Source: Nocardioides pelophilus
GTDB lineage: Bacteria; Actinomycetota; Actinomycetes; Propionibacteriales; Nocardioidaceae
Reading direction: 5' to 3'
NCBI RefSeq assembly: GCF_014180685.1
Contig: NZ_JACEHF010000013.1
Span: 1-40,413, forward strand
Length of the DNA: 40,413 nt
Made by a program: the position numbers and the translations under genes. The notes under the pieces were generated by a model. That model did no database searches and had not been told where the DNA came from. It saw nothing but the letters and a program-made list of their open reading frames with translations. Position 1 is the stretch's first letter; each line of letters opens with the position of its first letter. Shown here in pieces: positions 24,791-34,077 of the stretch.

Positions 24791-25489
24791 TCAGCCTGTA
24801 GCCGGCCCGGCTGCGACCTCGCGGAGCACGGTGTCGACGAGCGCATCGAGCAGGGGGAGGACGTGCTCCAGGTTCGCGAGCCAGTGCCGCACGTCGTGGC
24901 GCTGATCGATGAGCAGGAGGACGTCACCATCGATGGCGAAGGCCAGTCCCGGCCACGGGCGCAGCAGGTCGACGACCTGACGCTGGAGCCGGTCGGCGAA
25001 GGCGGGCGCGCTCGACACGACCCGGTAGCCGGGGTCGACCGGGAGGCACTCGACCACCGGCTCCCCACGCGGGAGCCGCCGCCGTCGCTTCCAGTCGAGC
25101 AGGAGCTGGCGCCCCTCGACCGGTAGCACCCGGGTTGCGGGCAGGACTGCGCCCACCGGGCTGAGGCCCAGCACGGTGAAGAACGCCTCGTCGTCGGTGC
25201 TGGAGTCGAGCGCGTGGAACGTGAAGAGCAGCAGGGTCCGTCCGCGGTGGCTCCCACGCACGACGTTCCGGTACCAGCGGGAGCCTGCCCGGTCGAACGG
25301 CGGGTGGTCGAGCATCGACCCGAGCCGGCGGTCCCGCGCGCGGAAGGCAAGGCCGCGGGCCTGCGCCAGCGCGGCCAGGTCGCCGGTCGAGGACCGCTGC
25401 TGGAGCCACGGGCGGATGAAGAGGTACACCCACACCAGTCCCGCGCACACCACCGCTGCACTCGCCAGGAACCCAAGAACGTCGCCCAC
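24791..25489 (-). CDS. Membrane-anchored protein, unknown (paralog of next gene)
   Basis: 232 residues: one N-terminal hydrophobic span (about 5-27), then a soluble domain with WYRNVVRGSHRGRTLLLFTFHALD and LAFAIDGDVLLLIDQRHDV. The same layout and the block NVVRG-H-GR appear in the gene at 25608, so they are diverged duplicates. It recalls the DUF3137-like group, but I cannot assign a function. GTG start; converges with fadD8 across 9 bp. Confidence 0.7.
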   Translation of the reverse strand: MGDVLGFLASAAVVCAGLVWVYLFIRPWLQQRSSTGDLAALAQARGLAFRARDRRLGSMLDHPPFDRAGSRWYRNVVRGSHRGRTLLLFTFHALDSSTDDEAFFTVLGLSPVGAVLPATRVLPVEGRQLLLDWKRRRRLPRGEPVVECLPVDPGYRVVSSAPAFADRLQRQVVDLLRPWPGLAFAIDGDVLLLIDQRHDVRHWLANLEHVLPLLDALVDTVLREVAAGPATG

Positions 25490-25607
25490 CGCGGCACGCT
25501 CTCACGGAGCGGCGCGGTGCGCACGGGAACGGAGGAACTGTCCTTCGACGGCCAGACCGCCGGGCAGGTGCGGAGGGCGCGGAGGTAGGACGGGATGGCC
25601 CCGGGCG

Positions 25608-26312
25608 CTAACGCGGCTCCTCGCCCAGCAGCCGGGACCGCACGTCGTCGGGGATCCGGTCGAGCACCGCGTCGATGAAGTGGAGCTTGGCCTCGACCTC
25701 GGGGATCGAGTGCTGGCCGGCGCGGATGATCAGCATCGAGTCGCCCTCGAGCCGCCAGGCGAGGTCGCGGTGGTGCATCAGCACCTCCACCACGCCGGGG
25801 CCGAGCAGGTCGAGCGCGAACTCCCGCGAGGGCGAGGTGACCGTGAACGCCTTGTCGAACCCGTCGTTGCCGACCCGGACGTCGCGGCCCGTGATCGCGT
25901 TGACCAGCGTGCCGAAGAGGTCGGTCGGCCCGACCGCCAGCCCTGGCGTCGTCAGCCCGAGGTCGACCGCGAGCACCGAGTACGGGTGATGGGTCGCGCT
26001 GGTGATGCTCTTGTTGTTCGCCGGCGTCGTGTAGTCGTAGTCGAACGCCACGAAGTCCCGGCCGTCGTGCCGGCCGCGCACCACGTTGGTCGCGCTTCGG
26101 TCGTCGCCCAGCCCGAACGGCGCTCCCGGGAACCGTGTCACGAGGGCGGGGTCGCTGGTCGCGAAGGACCACTCCCGCTGCGCGGCGCCGGCAGCGACCG
26201 ACGCGCGGCGCTCCTCGAGCTCCCGCTGGGCCACCGCCGCGCGGCGGCGCATCACCAGGAGGGCGGTGACGGTCAGGGAGAAGAACGCTCCCAGCGCGAT
26301 CAGGGTGACCAC
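25608..26312 (-). CDS. Membrane-anchored protein, unknown (paralog of preceding gene)
   Basis: 234 residues: hydrophobic span about 2-22, a basic/coiled stretch (RRRAAVAQRELEERR), then a soluble domain with TNVVRGRHDGRDFVAFDYDY and LAWRLEGDSMLIIRAGQHS. It lies 19 bp downstream of echA19 on the same strand and is probably in its KstR-controlled transcript, with its paralog 118 bp farther on. Function unknown. Confidence 0.72.
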   Translation of the reverse strand: MVTLIALGAFFSLTVTALLVMRRRAAVAQRELEERRASVAAGAAQREWSFATSDPALVTRFPGAPFGLGDDRSATNVVRGRHDGRDFVAFDYDYTTPANNKSITSATHHPYSVLAVDLGLTTPGLAVGPTDLFGTLVNAITGRDVRVGNDGFDKAFTVTSPSREFALDLLGPGVVEVLMHHRDLAWRLEGDSMLIIRAGQHSIPEVEAKLHFIDAVLDRIPDDVRSRLLGEEPR

Positions 26313-26331
26313 GCTGGGGAACGTACCGCGG

Positions 26332-27147
26332 CTAGCGGCCCTTGAACTGCGGCTCGCGCTTCTCCATGAACGCCCGCGGGCCCTCCTTGGCGTCCTCGGA
26401 GGCGAACACGGCGGCGCCGACCTTGGCGTCGTCGGCCCAGCAGTCGTCCTCGTGCTTGCCCTCGGAGTCGCGCATCGTCTTGAGGATCGCCTGCACGGCG
26501 AGCGGCCCGTTGGCCGCGATCATGTCGGCGATCTCGTGCGCCTTCGCCAGCGCCTGGCCGTCCGGCACGACGTGACCGATCAGGCCGAGCTCCTTGGCCT
26601 CGGGGGCGGTGACCCGGCGGCCGGTCAGCAGCAGCTCGGCGGCGACGGTGTAGGGGATCTGGCGGGGGAGCCGTACGGCGGAGCCACCCATCGGGTAGAG
26701 GCTCCAGCGCGCCTCGGACACCCCGAACTTGGCCGACTCGCCGGCGACCCGGATGTCGGTGCCCTGGAGGATCTCGGTGCCGCCCGCGATGGCCGGCCCC
26801 TCGACCGCGGCGATCAGCGGCTTGATGAGCCGGAAGCCCTTGAGCAGCCCCTTGATCACCGACGGGTCGTACTCGCCGGACTCGAAGCTCTCCGTGGGCG
26901 GCTTCTTGTTCATGGACTTGAGGTCGGCGCCGGCGCAGAACGCGCCGCCCGCGCCGGTCAGGATGCAGACCCGCACCTCGGGGTCGGAGTTCACCCGGTC
27001 CCAGGCCTCTTCCATGATCGCGAGCATCTCGCCCGAGAGCGCGTTGCGGACCTCCGGGCGGTTCATGGTGACCACCAGGGTGTGGCCGACCAGCTCGACG
27101 AGACAGTGCGGTGCGGTGTCGGTTGCCGGGGAATCGGTGGTCGTCAT
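26332..27147 (-). CDS. echA19: Steroid enoyl-CoA hydratase EchA19
   Basis: 271-residue crotonase, divergent from fadD19 as in M. tuberculosis (Rv3516/Rv3515c). EchA19 hydrates the steroid side-chain enoyl-CoA. Both hydratase glutamates appear in place, in [11 protein letters not shown] and FGVSEARW; the oxyanion hole is in [10 protein letters not shown]. The ATG at 27147 is chosen because a minus-strand TAGCGT (27155-27160) is exactly 7 nt upstream; a GTG at 27156 would lie inside that hexamer. The KstR box is 22 nt upstream of the start. Confidence 0.88.
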   Translation of the reverse strand: MTTTDSPATDTAPHCLVELVGHTLVVTMNRPEVRNALSGEMLAIMEEAWDRVNSDPEVRVCILTGAGGAFCAGADLKSMNKKPPTESFESGEYDPSVIKGLLKGFRLIKPLIAAVEGPAIAGGTEILQGTDIRVAGESAKFGVSEARWSLYPMGGSAVRLPRQIPYTVAAELLLTGRRVTAPEAKELGLIGHVVPDGQALAKAHEIADMIAANGPLAVQAILKTMRDSEGKHEDDCWADDAKVGAAVFASEDAKEGPRAFMEKREPQFKGR

Positions 27148-27169
27148 ACGAACCACGCTAGCGAAAAAG

Positions 27170-27183
27170 TGAAACGTGTTCTA
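27170..27183. promoter_or_regulatory. KstR operator between echA19 and fadD19
   Basis: TGAAACGTGTTCTA is a perfect TnnAACnnGTTnnA match. Its final TA begins TAGTCT (27182-27187), the putative fadD19 -10. It also lies just upstream of the echA19 -10, so one box can silence both genes. Confidence 0.92.
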
Positions 27184-27194
27184 GTCTCGGGGTT

Positions 27195-28865
27195 GTGGCC
27201 TTGAACATCGCCGACCTCTTCGAACACGCCGTCGACGTCGCCCCCTCGGACCGACCCGCCGTCAAGGTGGGTGAGCGCACGATCACCTACGCAGAGCTGG
27301 AATCCGAGAGCAACAAGCTCGCGCACTTCCTTGCCTCGCGCGGGATCGGCACGGGTGACCACGTCGGTCTCTACGCCAAGAACAGCATCGAGCACGTGAT
27401 CGCCCTGCTGGCGATCCTCAAGGTGCGGGCAGTAGCGATCAACGTGAACTACCGCTACGTCGCCGGCGAGCTCGACTACATCTTCGACAACGCCGACCTC
27501 AAGGGTCTGGTGCACGACCGGGTCTACAGCGACCTCGTGGCCGAGGTGGCTCCGAAGCACGAGCTGCTGACGACCTTCGTGGTGCTGCCGGACCCGATCG
27601 AGCCCGACGACGCGAGCGACTTCTCGTCGTACGGCGGCGTGCTGCTCGACGACGCGATCGCCGGCCAGAGCGACGCCCGTGACTTCGGTGAGCGCAGCGC
27701 GGACGACATCCACATCATCTACACCGGGGGCACCACCGGCTACCCGAAGGGCGTCATGTGGCGGCACGAGGACTTCTGGCGGGTGCTGGGCGGCGGGATC
27801 GACTTCACCACCGGCGAGCCGCTCACCGAGTTCGACCAGTCCAAGAAGGCCGCCGAGCCGGGACTGATCACCTTCCCGCTCAGCCCGCTCATGCACGGCG
27901 GAGCGCAGGCCAGCCTCCTGATGCACCTCTTCGCCGGCCAGCTCACCATCCTCGAGCCGAAGTTCGACCCGGTGCGGACCTGGGAGATCGTCGATCGCGA
28001 GCAGGCGCACATGATGTTCATGACCGGCGACGCGATGGCGCGGCCGCTGATCGAGGCCTACGAGGCCAGCCAAGGAACCGAGCACAGCTTCAGCGGACAG
28101 TCCCTCTTCGCGATCGCCAGCAGCGCCGCCGTCTTCAGCAAGGCGGTCAAGGAGCGCTGGATGGCGCAGTTCCCCAACGCGATCTTCACCGACTCGGTCG
28201 GCTCCTCCGAGACCGGCTTCCAGGGCACCGGCATGCAGGACGCGAGCGCCCTGTCCACCGACGGCCCGGTCGTGTCGATCGGACCGAACACCGCGGTCAT
28301 CTCCGACGAGGGCCACGTCCTCGACCCGGTGGCCGACGTCGGCAAGGTGGGACGCACGGCGCGCTCGGGCAACGTCCCGGTCGGCTACTACAAGGACCCC
28401 GAGAAGTCGGCGAAGACGTTCTACGAGATCGACGGCGTGCGCTACTCGGTGCCGGGCGACTTCGCCCGGATCGAGGAGGGCAACCGGATCACGCTGCTCG
28501 GCCGCGGCTCGAACTGCGTCAACACCGGTGGCGAGAAGGTCTACCCCGAGGAGGTCGAGATGGCCATCAAGGGACACCCGGCCGTCTACGACGTCCTGGT
28601 CGTCGGTCTGCCGGACGAGAAGTACGGCCAGACCGTGGCCGCCGTCGTCCAGCCCCGGGAGGGCCAGAAGGTCGAGCTCGAGGACCTGCGGACCTTCCTC
28701 CGGGCGCACCTGTCCGGCTACAAGCTGCCGCGCGTCCTCACCCTCGTCGACGAGATCCCGCGCAACGCCACCGGCAAGGCGCAGTACCCCGCTGCCAAGG
28801 AGATGGCGATCAGCGCCCAGTCCGCCGGCACCGCCCAAACCGCGAGCAACGGAGCAAACGCCTGA
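27195..28865 (+). CDS. fadD19: Steroid side-chain CoA ligase FadD19
   Basis: 556-residue adenylate-forming ligase: P-loop YTGGTTGYPKGV (176-187), later GSSETGFQG, YSVPGDFARIEEGNRI hinge and NATGKAQY with the C-terminal catalytic Lys. FadD19 activates C26-oic sterol acids and is essential for C24-branched side chains in Rhodococcus (established). The GTG at 27195 is 7 nt after TAGTCT, so the mRNA is probably leaderless. Its stop overlaps the next start (TGATG). Divergence from echA19 across a KstR box supports the call. Confidence 0.92.
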   Translation: MALNIADLFEHAVDVAPSDRPAVKVGERTITYAELESESNKLAHFLASRGIGTGDHVGLYAKNSIEHVIALLAILKVRAVAINVNYRYVAGELDYIFDNADLKGLVHDRVYSDLVAEVAPKHELLTTFVVLPDPIEPDDASDFSSYGGVLLDDAIAGQSDARDFGERSADDIHIIYTGGTTGYPKGVMWRHEDFWRVLGGGIDFTTGEPLTEFDQSKKAAEPGLITFPLSPLMHGGAQASLLMHLFAGQLTILEPKFDPVRTWEIVDREQAHMMFMTGDAMARPLIEAYEASQGTEHSFSGQSLFAIASSAAVFSKAVKERWMAQFPNAIFTDSVGSSETGFQGTGMQDASALSTDGPVVSIGPNTAVISDEGHVLDPVADVGKVGRTARSGNVPVGYYKDPEKSAKTFYEIDGVRYSVPGDFARIEEGNRITLLGRGSNCVNTGGEKVYPEEVEMAIKGHPAVYDVLVVGLPDEKYGQTVAAVVQPREGQKVELEDLRTFLRAHLSGYKLPRVLTLVDEIPRNATGKAQYPAAKEMAISAQSAGTAQTASNGANA

Positions 28866-29971
28866 TGCACACCGCCCTGTGCGATGCCTTCGGCATCGAG
28901 TACCCCATCTTCGCCTTCACCCCGTCCGAGCACGTCGCCGCCGCGGTGTCCCGCGCCGGCGGGCTCGGCGTCCTCGGGTGCGTCCGCTTCAACGACGTGG
29001 ACGAGCTCGAGAAGACGCTGACGTGGATGGACGAGAACACCGACGGCAAGCCGTACGGCGTCGACGTGGTCATGCCGATGAAGATCCCCACCGAAGGCAC
29101 CTCGACCGACCTGTCGACGTACATCCCCGGTGAGCACAAGAAGTGGGTCGACGAGACCCTGCTCAAGCTCGGCGTGCCGCCGTTGCCGGAGGGCGAGGGC
29201 CGGGAGGGAGTCCTCGGCTGGCTGCACTCGATGGCGCGATCGCACGTCGACGTCGCGCTGCAGCACCGGCCGGTGCTGATCGCCAACGCGCTCGGCACCC
29301 CGCCGAACGACGTGATCGAGCAGTGCCACGCGGCCGGCCTCAAGGTCGCCGCACTGGCCGGAGCGCCGAAGCACGCCGTGAGCCACGTCGCCAACGGGGT
29401 CGACATCATCGTCGCCCAGGGCTACGAGGCAGGCGGCCACACCGGCGAGATCGCCTCGATGGTGCTCACGCCGGACATCGTCGACGCGGTCGGACCCGAC
29501 GTGCCCGTGCTCGGCGCCGGTGGCATCGGCTCGGGCCGGCAGATCGCGGCCTCGCTCGCGCTCGGCGCCCAGGGCGTCTGGACCGGCTCGATCTGGCTCG
29601 GCACCGAGGAGTACCGCAACCTCGCCGGCAACAAGGGCTGGGAGACCGCGTTCCTGCGGGCCACGTCGTCCGACACCGTGCGCACCCGGATCTACACCGG
29701 CAAGCCGGCCCGGCTGCTCAAGACCAAGTGGACCGAGGCCTGGGCGGAGGAGGACGCGCCCGCGCCGCTGCCGATGCCGCTGCAGAACCTGCTCGTCGCC
29801 GACGCGCACAACCGGATCAACGCCTCCGGCGACCCCGACGTGATCTCGATGCCGATCGGCCAGATCGTCGGCCGGATGAACGAGGTCCGCCCGGTGGCCG
29901 AGGTGATGGCCGACCTGGTTGCGGAGTTCGAGGCAACGGTCAAGAAGCTCGACGGCATCGCCCAGATCTGA
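28865..29971 (+). CDS. Nitronate monooxygenase-family flavoprotein
   Basis: 368-residue FMN TIM-barrel of the 2-nitropropane dioxygenase/nitronate monooxygenase family. The signature GYEAGGHTGE carries the usual catalytic His, and DVPVLGAGGIGSGRQIAA with GAQGVWTGS binds FMN phosphate. A homolog (Rv3553) belongs to the mycobacterial cholesterol regulon, next to ring-degradation genes rather than fadD19. It is translationally coupled to fadD19 here. It might be a flavin enoyl reductase or dehydrogenase acting on a steroid CoA (inference); true nitronate oxidation is not implied. Confidence 0.87.
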   Translation: MHTALCDAFGIEYPIFAFTPSEHVAAAVSRAGGLGVLGCVRFNDVDELEKTLTWMDENTDGKPYGVDVVMPMKIPTEGTSTDLSTYIPGEHKKWVDETLLKLGVPPLPEGEGREGVLGWLHSMARSHVDVALQHRPVLIANALGTPPNDVIEQCHAAGLKVAALAGAPKHAVSHVANGVDIIVAQGYEAGGHTGEIASMVLTPDIVDAVGPDVPVLGAGGIGSGRQIAASLALGAQGVWTGSIWLGTEEYRNLAGNKGWETAFLRATSSDTVRTRIYTGKPARLLKTKWTEAWAEEDAPAPLPMPLQNLLVADAHNRINASGDPDVISMPIGQIVGRMNEVRPVAEVMADLVAEFEATVKKLDGIAQI

Positions 29972-29972
29972 C

Positions 29973-31424
29973 GTGGTCCGGTCCTCGGCCGCCCGCTGGC
30001 GGCAGGTCGCGATCGCGGCCGTTGCGTCGGTCGCCGTCATCGGCGGCGGTGTCGTCGCGGCCGTCGGCGACGGGGAGGAGCTCGCTCCGGCGGCTCCTGC
30101 CGCCCGGTGCGACGCCGGGTCGCTGCCGGAGACCTCGATCCAGGGCCGGGTGCCGGCGTCCGACCACGAGTCGGGTCGGGCCGCCCAGGGCTACACCTGC
30201 AACACCCGGCAGGTCGGCCACCACGGCCGGACGGGTGGCTTCAAGGCGTTGCGCTACACCGACGCCCAGGGCCACACCTGCGCCTACTACGACTCGACGC
30301 GGATGTTCCCGCTCGACCTCGTGACCAACCTGCTGAACGGCACCGGCCTCGGCGTCGTCGTGCTCGACATGACCGACCCGGCGAAGCCGCGCAAGACCGC
30401 CAACCTCGTCACCCCGGCGATGCTGAGTCCCCATGAGTCGCTCCTGGTCAACCCCCGCCGCGGCCTGCTGGCCGCGGTCATGGGCAACCTCGCGACCGCG
30501 CCCGGGATCCTCGACGTCTACGACATCAGCCAGGACTGCCGGCACCCGAGGCTGTTGTCCTCGACGCCGTCCGGCCTGCTCGGCCACGAGAGCGGCTTCT
30601 CGCCGGACGGCCGGACGTTCTGGTCGGCCGGAGCCGCCGGGTTCACGCTGACGGCCGTCGACCTCACCAACCCCCGCGCGCCGCGGATCGCGTTCAGCAA
30701 GTCCGGCGTGATCTACCACGGCCTCCGGTTCTCTTCCGACGGCGACACCATGTACGTCGCGAACATGGGGACCTTCAACCAGAACAGCGTCCTCGACGAG
30801 CCAGGTCTGCGGATCTACGACGTGTCGGAGGTCCAGGACCGCGAACCGAACCCGAAGATCCACCTGCTGAGCGAGCTGCTGTGGCCCGAGGCCTCGATCC
30901 CGCAGGCCGCGGAGCCGTTCGTCCGCGACGGCCACCGCTACGTGCTCGAGGTCGACGAGTTCAGCGACCTGTTCGGTGACGGGATCCCCGGCTTCCGCAC
31001 CGACGGCCCGGTCGGCGCGGCGCGGATCATCAACGTCGACGACCCGCGCAACCCGTTCGTCGTCTCCGGGCTGAGGCTCCAGGTCCACCAGCCCGAGTTC
31101 CGCGACGACGAGCTCTTCGACGACCCCGGCGCCAGCAGTCCGGTCGGCGGCTACTCAGCGCACTACTGCTCGGTGCCCACGCGCGTGAACCCGCGGATCG
31201 TCGGCTGCTCGATGATCGCCTCCGGGCTCCGGCTGTTCGACATCAGCGACCTCGAGCACCCGCGCGAGGTCGGCTACTTCAACAAGCCCGGCCCGAACGG
31301 CAGCAACGCGCTCTCCCAGCCCGCCTGGGACGTGGCCAACCGATCGGTCTGGTTCACCGACGCCAGCAGCGGGTTCTACGTCGTACGGCTGCGGGCGGCG
31401 GCCCGCGGGCTGCTCGCTCCGTAG
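29973..31424 (+). CDS. LVIVD-repeat propeller protein, secreted or membrane-anchored (copy 1)
   Basis: 483 residues. A hydrophobic N-terminal segment (about 10-32, WRQVAIAAVASVAVIGGG) is a signal peptide or anchor. The mature part has repeated blade motifs such as VVVLDMTDPAKPRK, LTAVDLTNPRAPRI and ARIINVDDPRNPFV, typical of LVIVD beta-propellers. Paired Cys occur in GYTCNTRQVGH, CAYYDS and HYCS. The GTG begins 1 bp after the nitronate monooxygenase stop, so it should be co-transcribed with fadD19. Role unknown; an outside-facing sterol-related function is only a guess. Confidence 0.82.
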   Translation: MVRSSAARWRQVAIAAVASVAVIGGGVVAAVGDGEELAPAAPAARCDAGSLPETSIQGRVPASDHESGRAAQGYTCNTRQVGHHGRTGGFKALRYTDAQGHTCAYYDSTRMFPLDLVTNLLNGTGLGVVVLDMTDPAKPRKTANLVTPAMLSPHESLLVNPRRGLLAAVMGNLATAPGILDVYDISQDCRHPRLLSSTPSGLLGHESGFSPDGRTFWSAGAAGFTLTAVDLTNPRAPRIAFSKSGVIYHGLRFSSDGDTMYVANMGTFNQNSVLDEPGLRIYDVSEVQDREPNPKIHLLSELLWPEASIPQAAEPFVRDGHRYVLEVDEFSDLFGDGIPGFRTDGPVGAARIINVDDPRNPFVVSGLRLQVHQPEFRDDELFDDPGASSPVGGYSAHYCSVPTRVNPRIVGCSMIASGLRLFDISDLEHPREVGYFNKPGPNGSNALSQPAWDVANRSVWFTDASSGFYVVRLRAAARGLLAP

Positions 31425-31466
31425 GAAGGCCTCGACCGCGGTCCCGACATCTGGTCTGATGCCCGG

Positions 31467-32951
31467 GTGACGCCACCACCGAACTCGGACCTGGGAGGCG
31501 CCTGGCGGCGGCTGACGCTCGGACTCATCGTCGCGAGCCTCGTCTGCGCGGGCGCCTTCGCGGCTGCAGCGCTCGACGAGGAGTCCCGCACGGCCCGGCC
31601 GGTCCCGGAGGCGCAGTGCGGACCGGGATCGCGTCCCGAGACCGACATCCAGGGACGGGTGCCGAAGGCCGACTACCGGTCCGGTCGCGCCGCGCGGGGC
31701 TACCTCTGCAACACCCGGCAGGTGGGCCACTACGGGAAGTCCGGTGGCTTCAAGACGCTGCGATACGTCGACCGGCAGGGGCGGGTCTGCGCCTACTACG
31801 ACTCCGACCCGATCGCCCCGCACGACATCCTCGGCGGCGTGCTCGCGGACGGGCTCGGCGTCGTCGCCCTCGACATGAGCGACCCGTCGCGACCGCGTCG
31901 CACGGCCAACCTGATGACGCCGGCGATGATCGCACCGCACGAGTCGCTCCTGGTCCACCAGCGGCGCGGCCTCCTGGTGGCCGTGATGGGCACGGCCGCC
32001 ACCGCCCCCGGCTTCGTCGACGTCTACGACGTCAAGGACGACTGCCGCCACCCGAAGCTGCTGTCGACGTTCCCCTCCGTGCTGTTCGGGCACGAGAGCG
32101 GGCTGTCGCCGGACGGCCGGACGTTCTGGGCGGCGGGCGCGGCCGGGGGCAACCTCACCGCCCTCGACATCTCCGACCCGCGACGGCCCCGGATCGTCTT
32201 CAACAAGACCGGCGTCGTCTACCACGGCCTGCGGTTCTCCGCCGACGGCCGCACGATGTACGTCGCGAACATCGGCACCCCCGGCGCGGAGGGGATCCTG
32301 AGCGGCGGCGGGCTCCACATCTACGACGTGTCCGAGGTCCATGAGCGCGCGCCCGAACCGAAGGTGCGGAAGCTGTCCGAGCTCACCTGGCCCGAGGTGT
32401 CGATCCCGCAGTCGGCGGAGCCGTTCACCGTCGACGGGCACCAGTACGTCCTCGAGGTCGACGAGTTCATCGACCTCTTCACGTTCGAGTCGCTGGGACG
32501 GTTCCGGACCGCGCCGGTGGGTGCCGCCCGGATCATCGACGTCGACGACCCGCGGAACCCCGAGATCGTGTCGGACATCCGGCTCCAGGTGCACCAGCCG
32601 GCGCGGCGGACCGACGAGGTCCTCGACGACCCGGGCAACGTGTCACCCGCACAGGGATACGCCGCGCACTACTGCTCCGTGCCGCGCCGCCGGGACCCGG
32701 GCCTGGCTGCCTGCTCGATGATCCTGTCCGGGCTCCGGGTGTTCGACATCCGGGACCCCGAGCACCCGCGCGAGGTCGCCTACTTCAACCGGCCGAAGCT
32801 TCCCGGCCTGGCGCTCACGCCGGAGGTCGGCTCCTACGCGATGTCACGACCGACCTGGGACGTCGAGAACCGGCAGGTCTGGTACACCGACGTGCACACC
32901 GGCTTCTACGCGGTGCGCCTGACCAACGGCGTCGGTCGGCTGCTGCGGTAG
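31467..32951 (+). CDS. LVIVD-repeat propeller protein, secreted or membrane-anchored (copy 2)
   Basis: 494-residue paralog of the preceding gene, 42 bp downstream. N-terminal hydrophobic span about 14-36 (LTLGLIVASLVCAGAFAAAA), then the same order of blocks: IQGRVPKADYRSGRAA, CNTRQVGHYG, CAYYDSD, VALDMSDPSRPRR, LTALDISDPRRPRI and RIIDVDDPRNPEI. All Cys positions visible in copy 1 are kept. GTG start with GGTCTGATG nearby but no clear ribosome site. It converges with fadE27 across 18 bp. Confidence 0.82.
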   Translation: MTPPPNSDLGGAWRRLTLGLIVASLVCAGAFAAAALDEESRTARPVPEAQCGPGSRPETDIQGRVPKADYRSGRAARGYLCNTRQVGHYGKSGGFKTLRYVDRQGRVCAYYDSDPIAPHDILGGVLADGLGVVALDMSDPSRPRRTANLMTPAMIAPHESLLVHQRRGLLVAVMGTAATAPGFVDVYDVKDDCRHPKLLSTFPSVLFGHESGLSPDGRTFWAAGAAGGNLTALDISDPRRPRIVFNKTGVVYHGLRFSADGRTMYVANIGTPGAEGILSGGGLHIYDVSEVHERAPEPKVRKLSELTWPEVSIPQSAEPFTVDGHQYVLEVDEFIDLFTFESLGRFRTAPVGAARIIDVDDPRNPEIVSDIRLQVHQPARRTDEVLDDPGNVSPAQGYAAHYCSVPRRRDPGLAACSMILSGLRVFDIRDPEHPREVAYFNRPKLPGLALTPEVGSYAMSRPTWDVENRQVWYTDVHTGFYAVRLTNGVGRLLR

Positions 32952-32969
32952 CCGGACCGATCGTGGTGG

Positions 32970-34067
32970 TCAGCCGGCGAAGGAGCGACCGATCGCCAGT
33001 GACTGGTCGTTGGCGCCGCCGAAGAGGAACTCGAAGCGCTTGGCCGCCGTGAAGTAGCGGTGCGCGTCGCCGTCGAGGTCGATGCCGACCCCGCCGTGCA
33101 CGTGGACCGTGGTGTGCGCGATCCGGTGGCCGGAGTCGGCCGCCCACAGCTTCGCGACGGCGACCTCGGTGCGCGCCTCGAGACCCTCCTGGAGGCGCCA
33201 GACCGCCTGCCACAGCGTGAGCCGCTGGCTGAGGACGTCGATGAACCCGTCGGCGAGCCGTTGCGACACCGCCTGGAAGGTGCCGATCGGGCGGCCGAAC
33301 TGCTCACGGGTCTTGGCGTACGCCGCGGTCAGCGCGAGCGCCCCCTCCGTAACGCCGAGCTGCTCGGCAGCGGCGCACGCCACGAGCAGGTCGGCGAGAT
33401 GGGCGGCGGTGCTGCCGTCGGCCGATCCGACCAGCTCGGCCGGAGCGGCCACGAACGTGATCAGCGCGGCCTGGTCGGCGTCGCTGGTGCGCTGCGCCGC
33501 CCGGTCGACACCGCGCTCGGTCGGGTCCACGAGGAAGACCCCGACTCCGTCGGGGGTTGTCGCGGTGACGAGCAGCGCGTCGGCGCGCAGGCCGGCGCGG
33601 ACCAGGGTCTTGGTGCCGCTGAGGCTCCAACCGGCCCCGGTCTCGGATGCGGCGACGGTCGGGAGCGCAGGGAGGTGGGAGCGCTCCTCCGCGACCGCGG
33701 CGGTGAGCAGCTTCTCGCCCGACGCGGCAGCCGGGAGCCAGGCCTTCCGCTGCGCCTCGGTGCCGGCGTCGGCGATCAGGACGGCGGCCGCTCCGTGCAC
33801 CGCCAGCGGGACGGCGGCGACCTTCCGGCCGATCTCGACCAGGATCCGGGCGAGCTCGACCAGCCCGAGCCCGGCGCCGCCGTACTCCTCCGGCACCGCG
33901 AGTGACAGCAGGCCGGCGGAGGCCAGCTCCTGCCACAGCTCGGCGTCGAACCGGTCGCCGTCGCCGCGCTCGATCGTCTTGAGGCGCTCGTTGGTCGCGA
34001 GGTCGCCGATGATCCGGGCGGCGAGGTCGGCCGCTTCGTCCTGCTCGGGGGTGAACAGAAAGTCCAT
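32970..34067 (-). CDS. fadE27: Acyl-CoA dehydrogenase FadE27 (ChsE5 subunit)
   Basis: 365-residue acyl-CoA dehydrogenase-fold subunit. The C-terminal half, with YAKTREQFGRPIGTFQAVSQ, RLADGFIDV, HTTVHVHGGVGID and HRYFTAAKRFEF, resembles M. tuberculosis FadE27. The usual catalytic-base region reads AAAEQLGVTEGAL, as in the non-catalytic-base half of the alpha2beta2 enzyme. With FadE26 it dehydrogenates the C5 side chain of 3-oxocholest-4-en-26-oyl-CoA. It starts 10 bp after fadE26 and shares its transcript. Confidence 0.9.
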   Translation of the reverse strand: MDFLFTPEQDEAADLAARIIGDLATNERLKTIERGDGDRFDAELWQELASAGLLSLAVPEEYGGAGLGLVELARILVEIGRKVAAVPLAVHGAAAVLIADAGTEAQRKAWLPAAASGEKLLTAAVAEERSHLPALPTVAASETGAGWSLSGTKTLVRAGLRADALLVTATTPDGVGVFLVDPTERGVDRAAQRTSDADQAALITFVAAPAELVGSADGSTAAHLADLLVACAAAEQLGVTEGALALTAAYAKTREQFGRPIGTFQAVSQRLADGFIDVLSQRLTLWQAVWRLQEGLEARTEVAVAKLWAADSGHRIAHTTVHVHGGVGIDLDGDAHRYFTAAKRFEFLFGGANDQSLAIGRSFAG

Positions 34068-34077
34068 GTCGGTTCCC

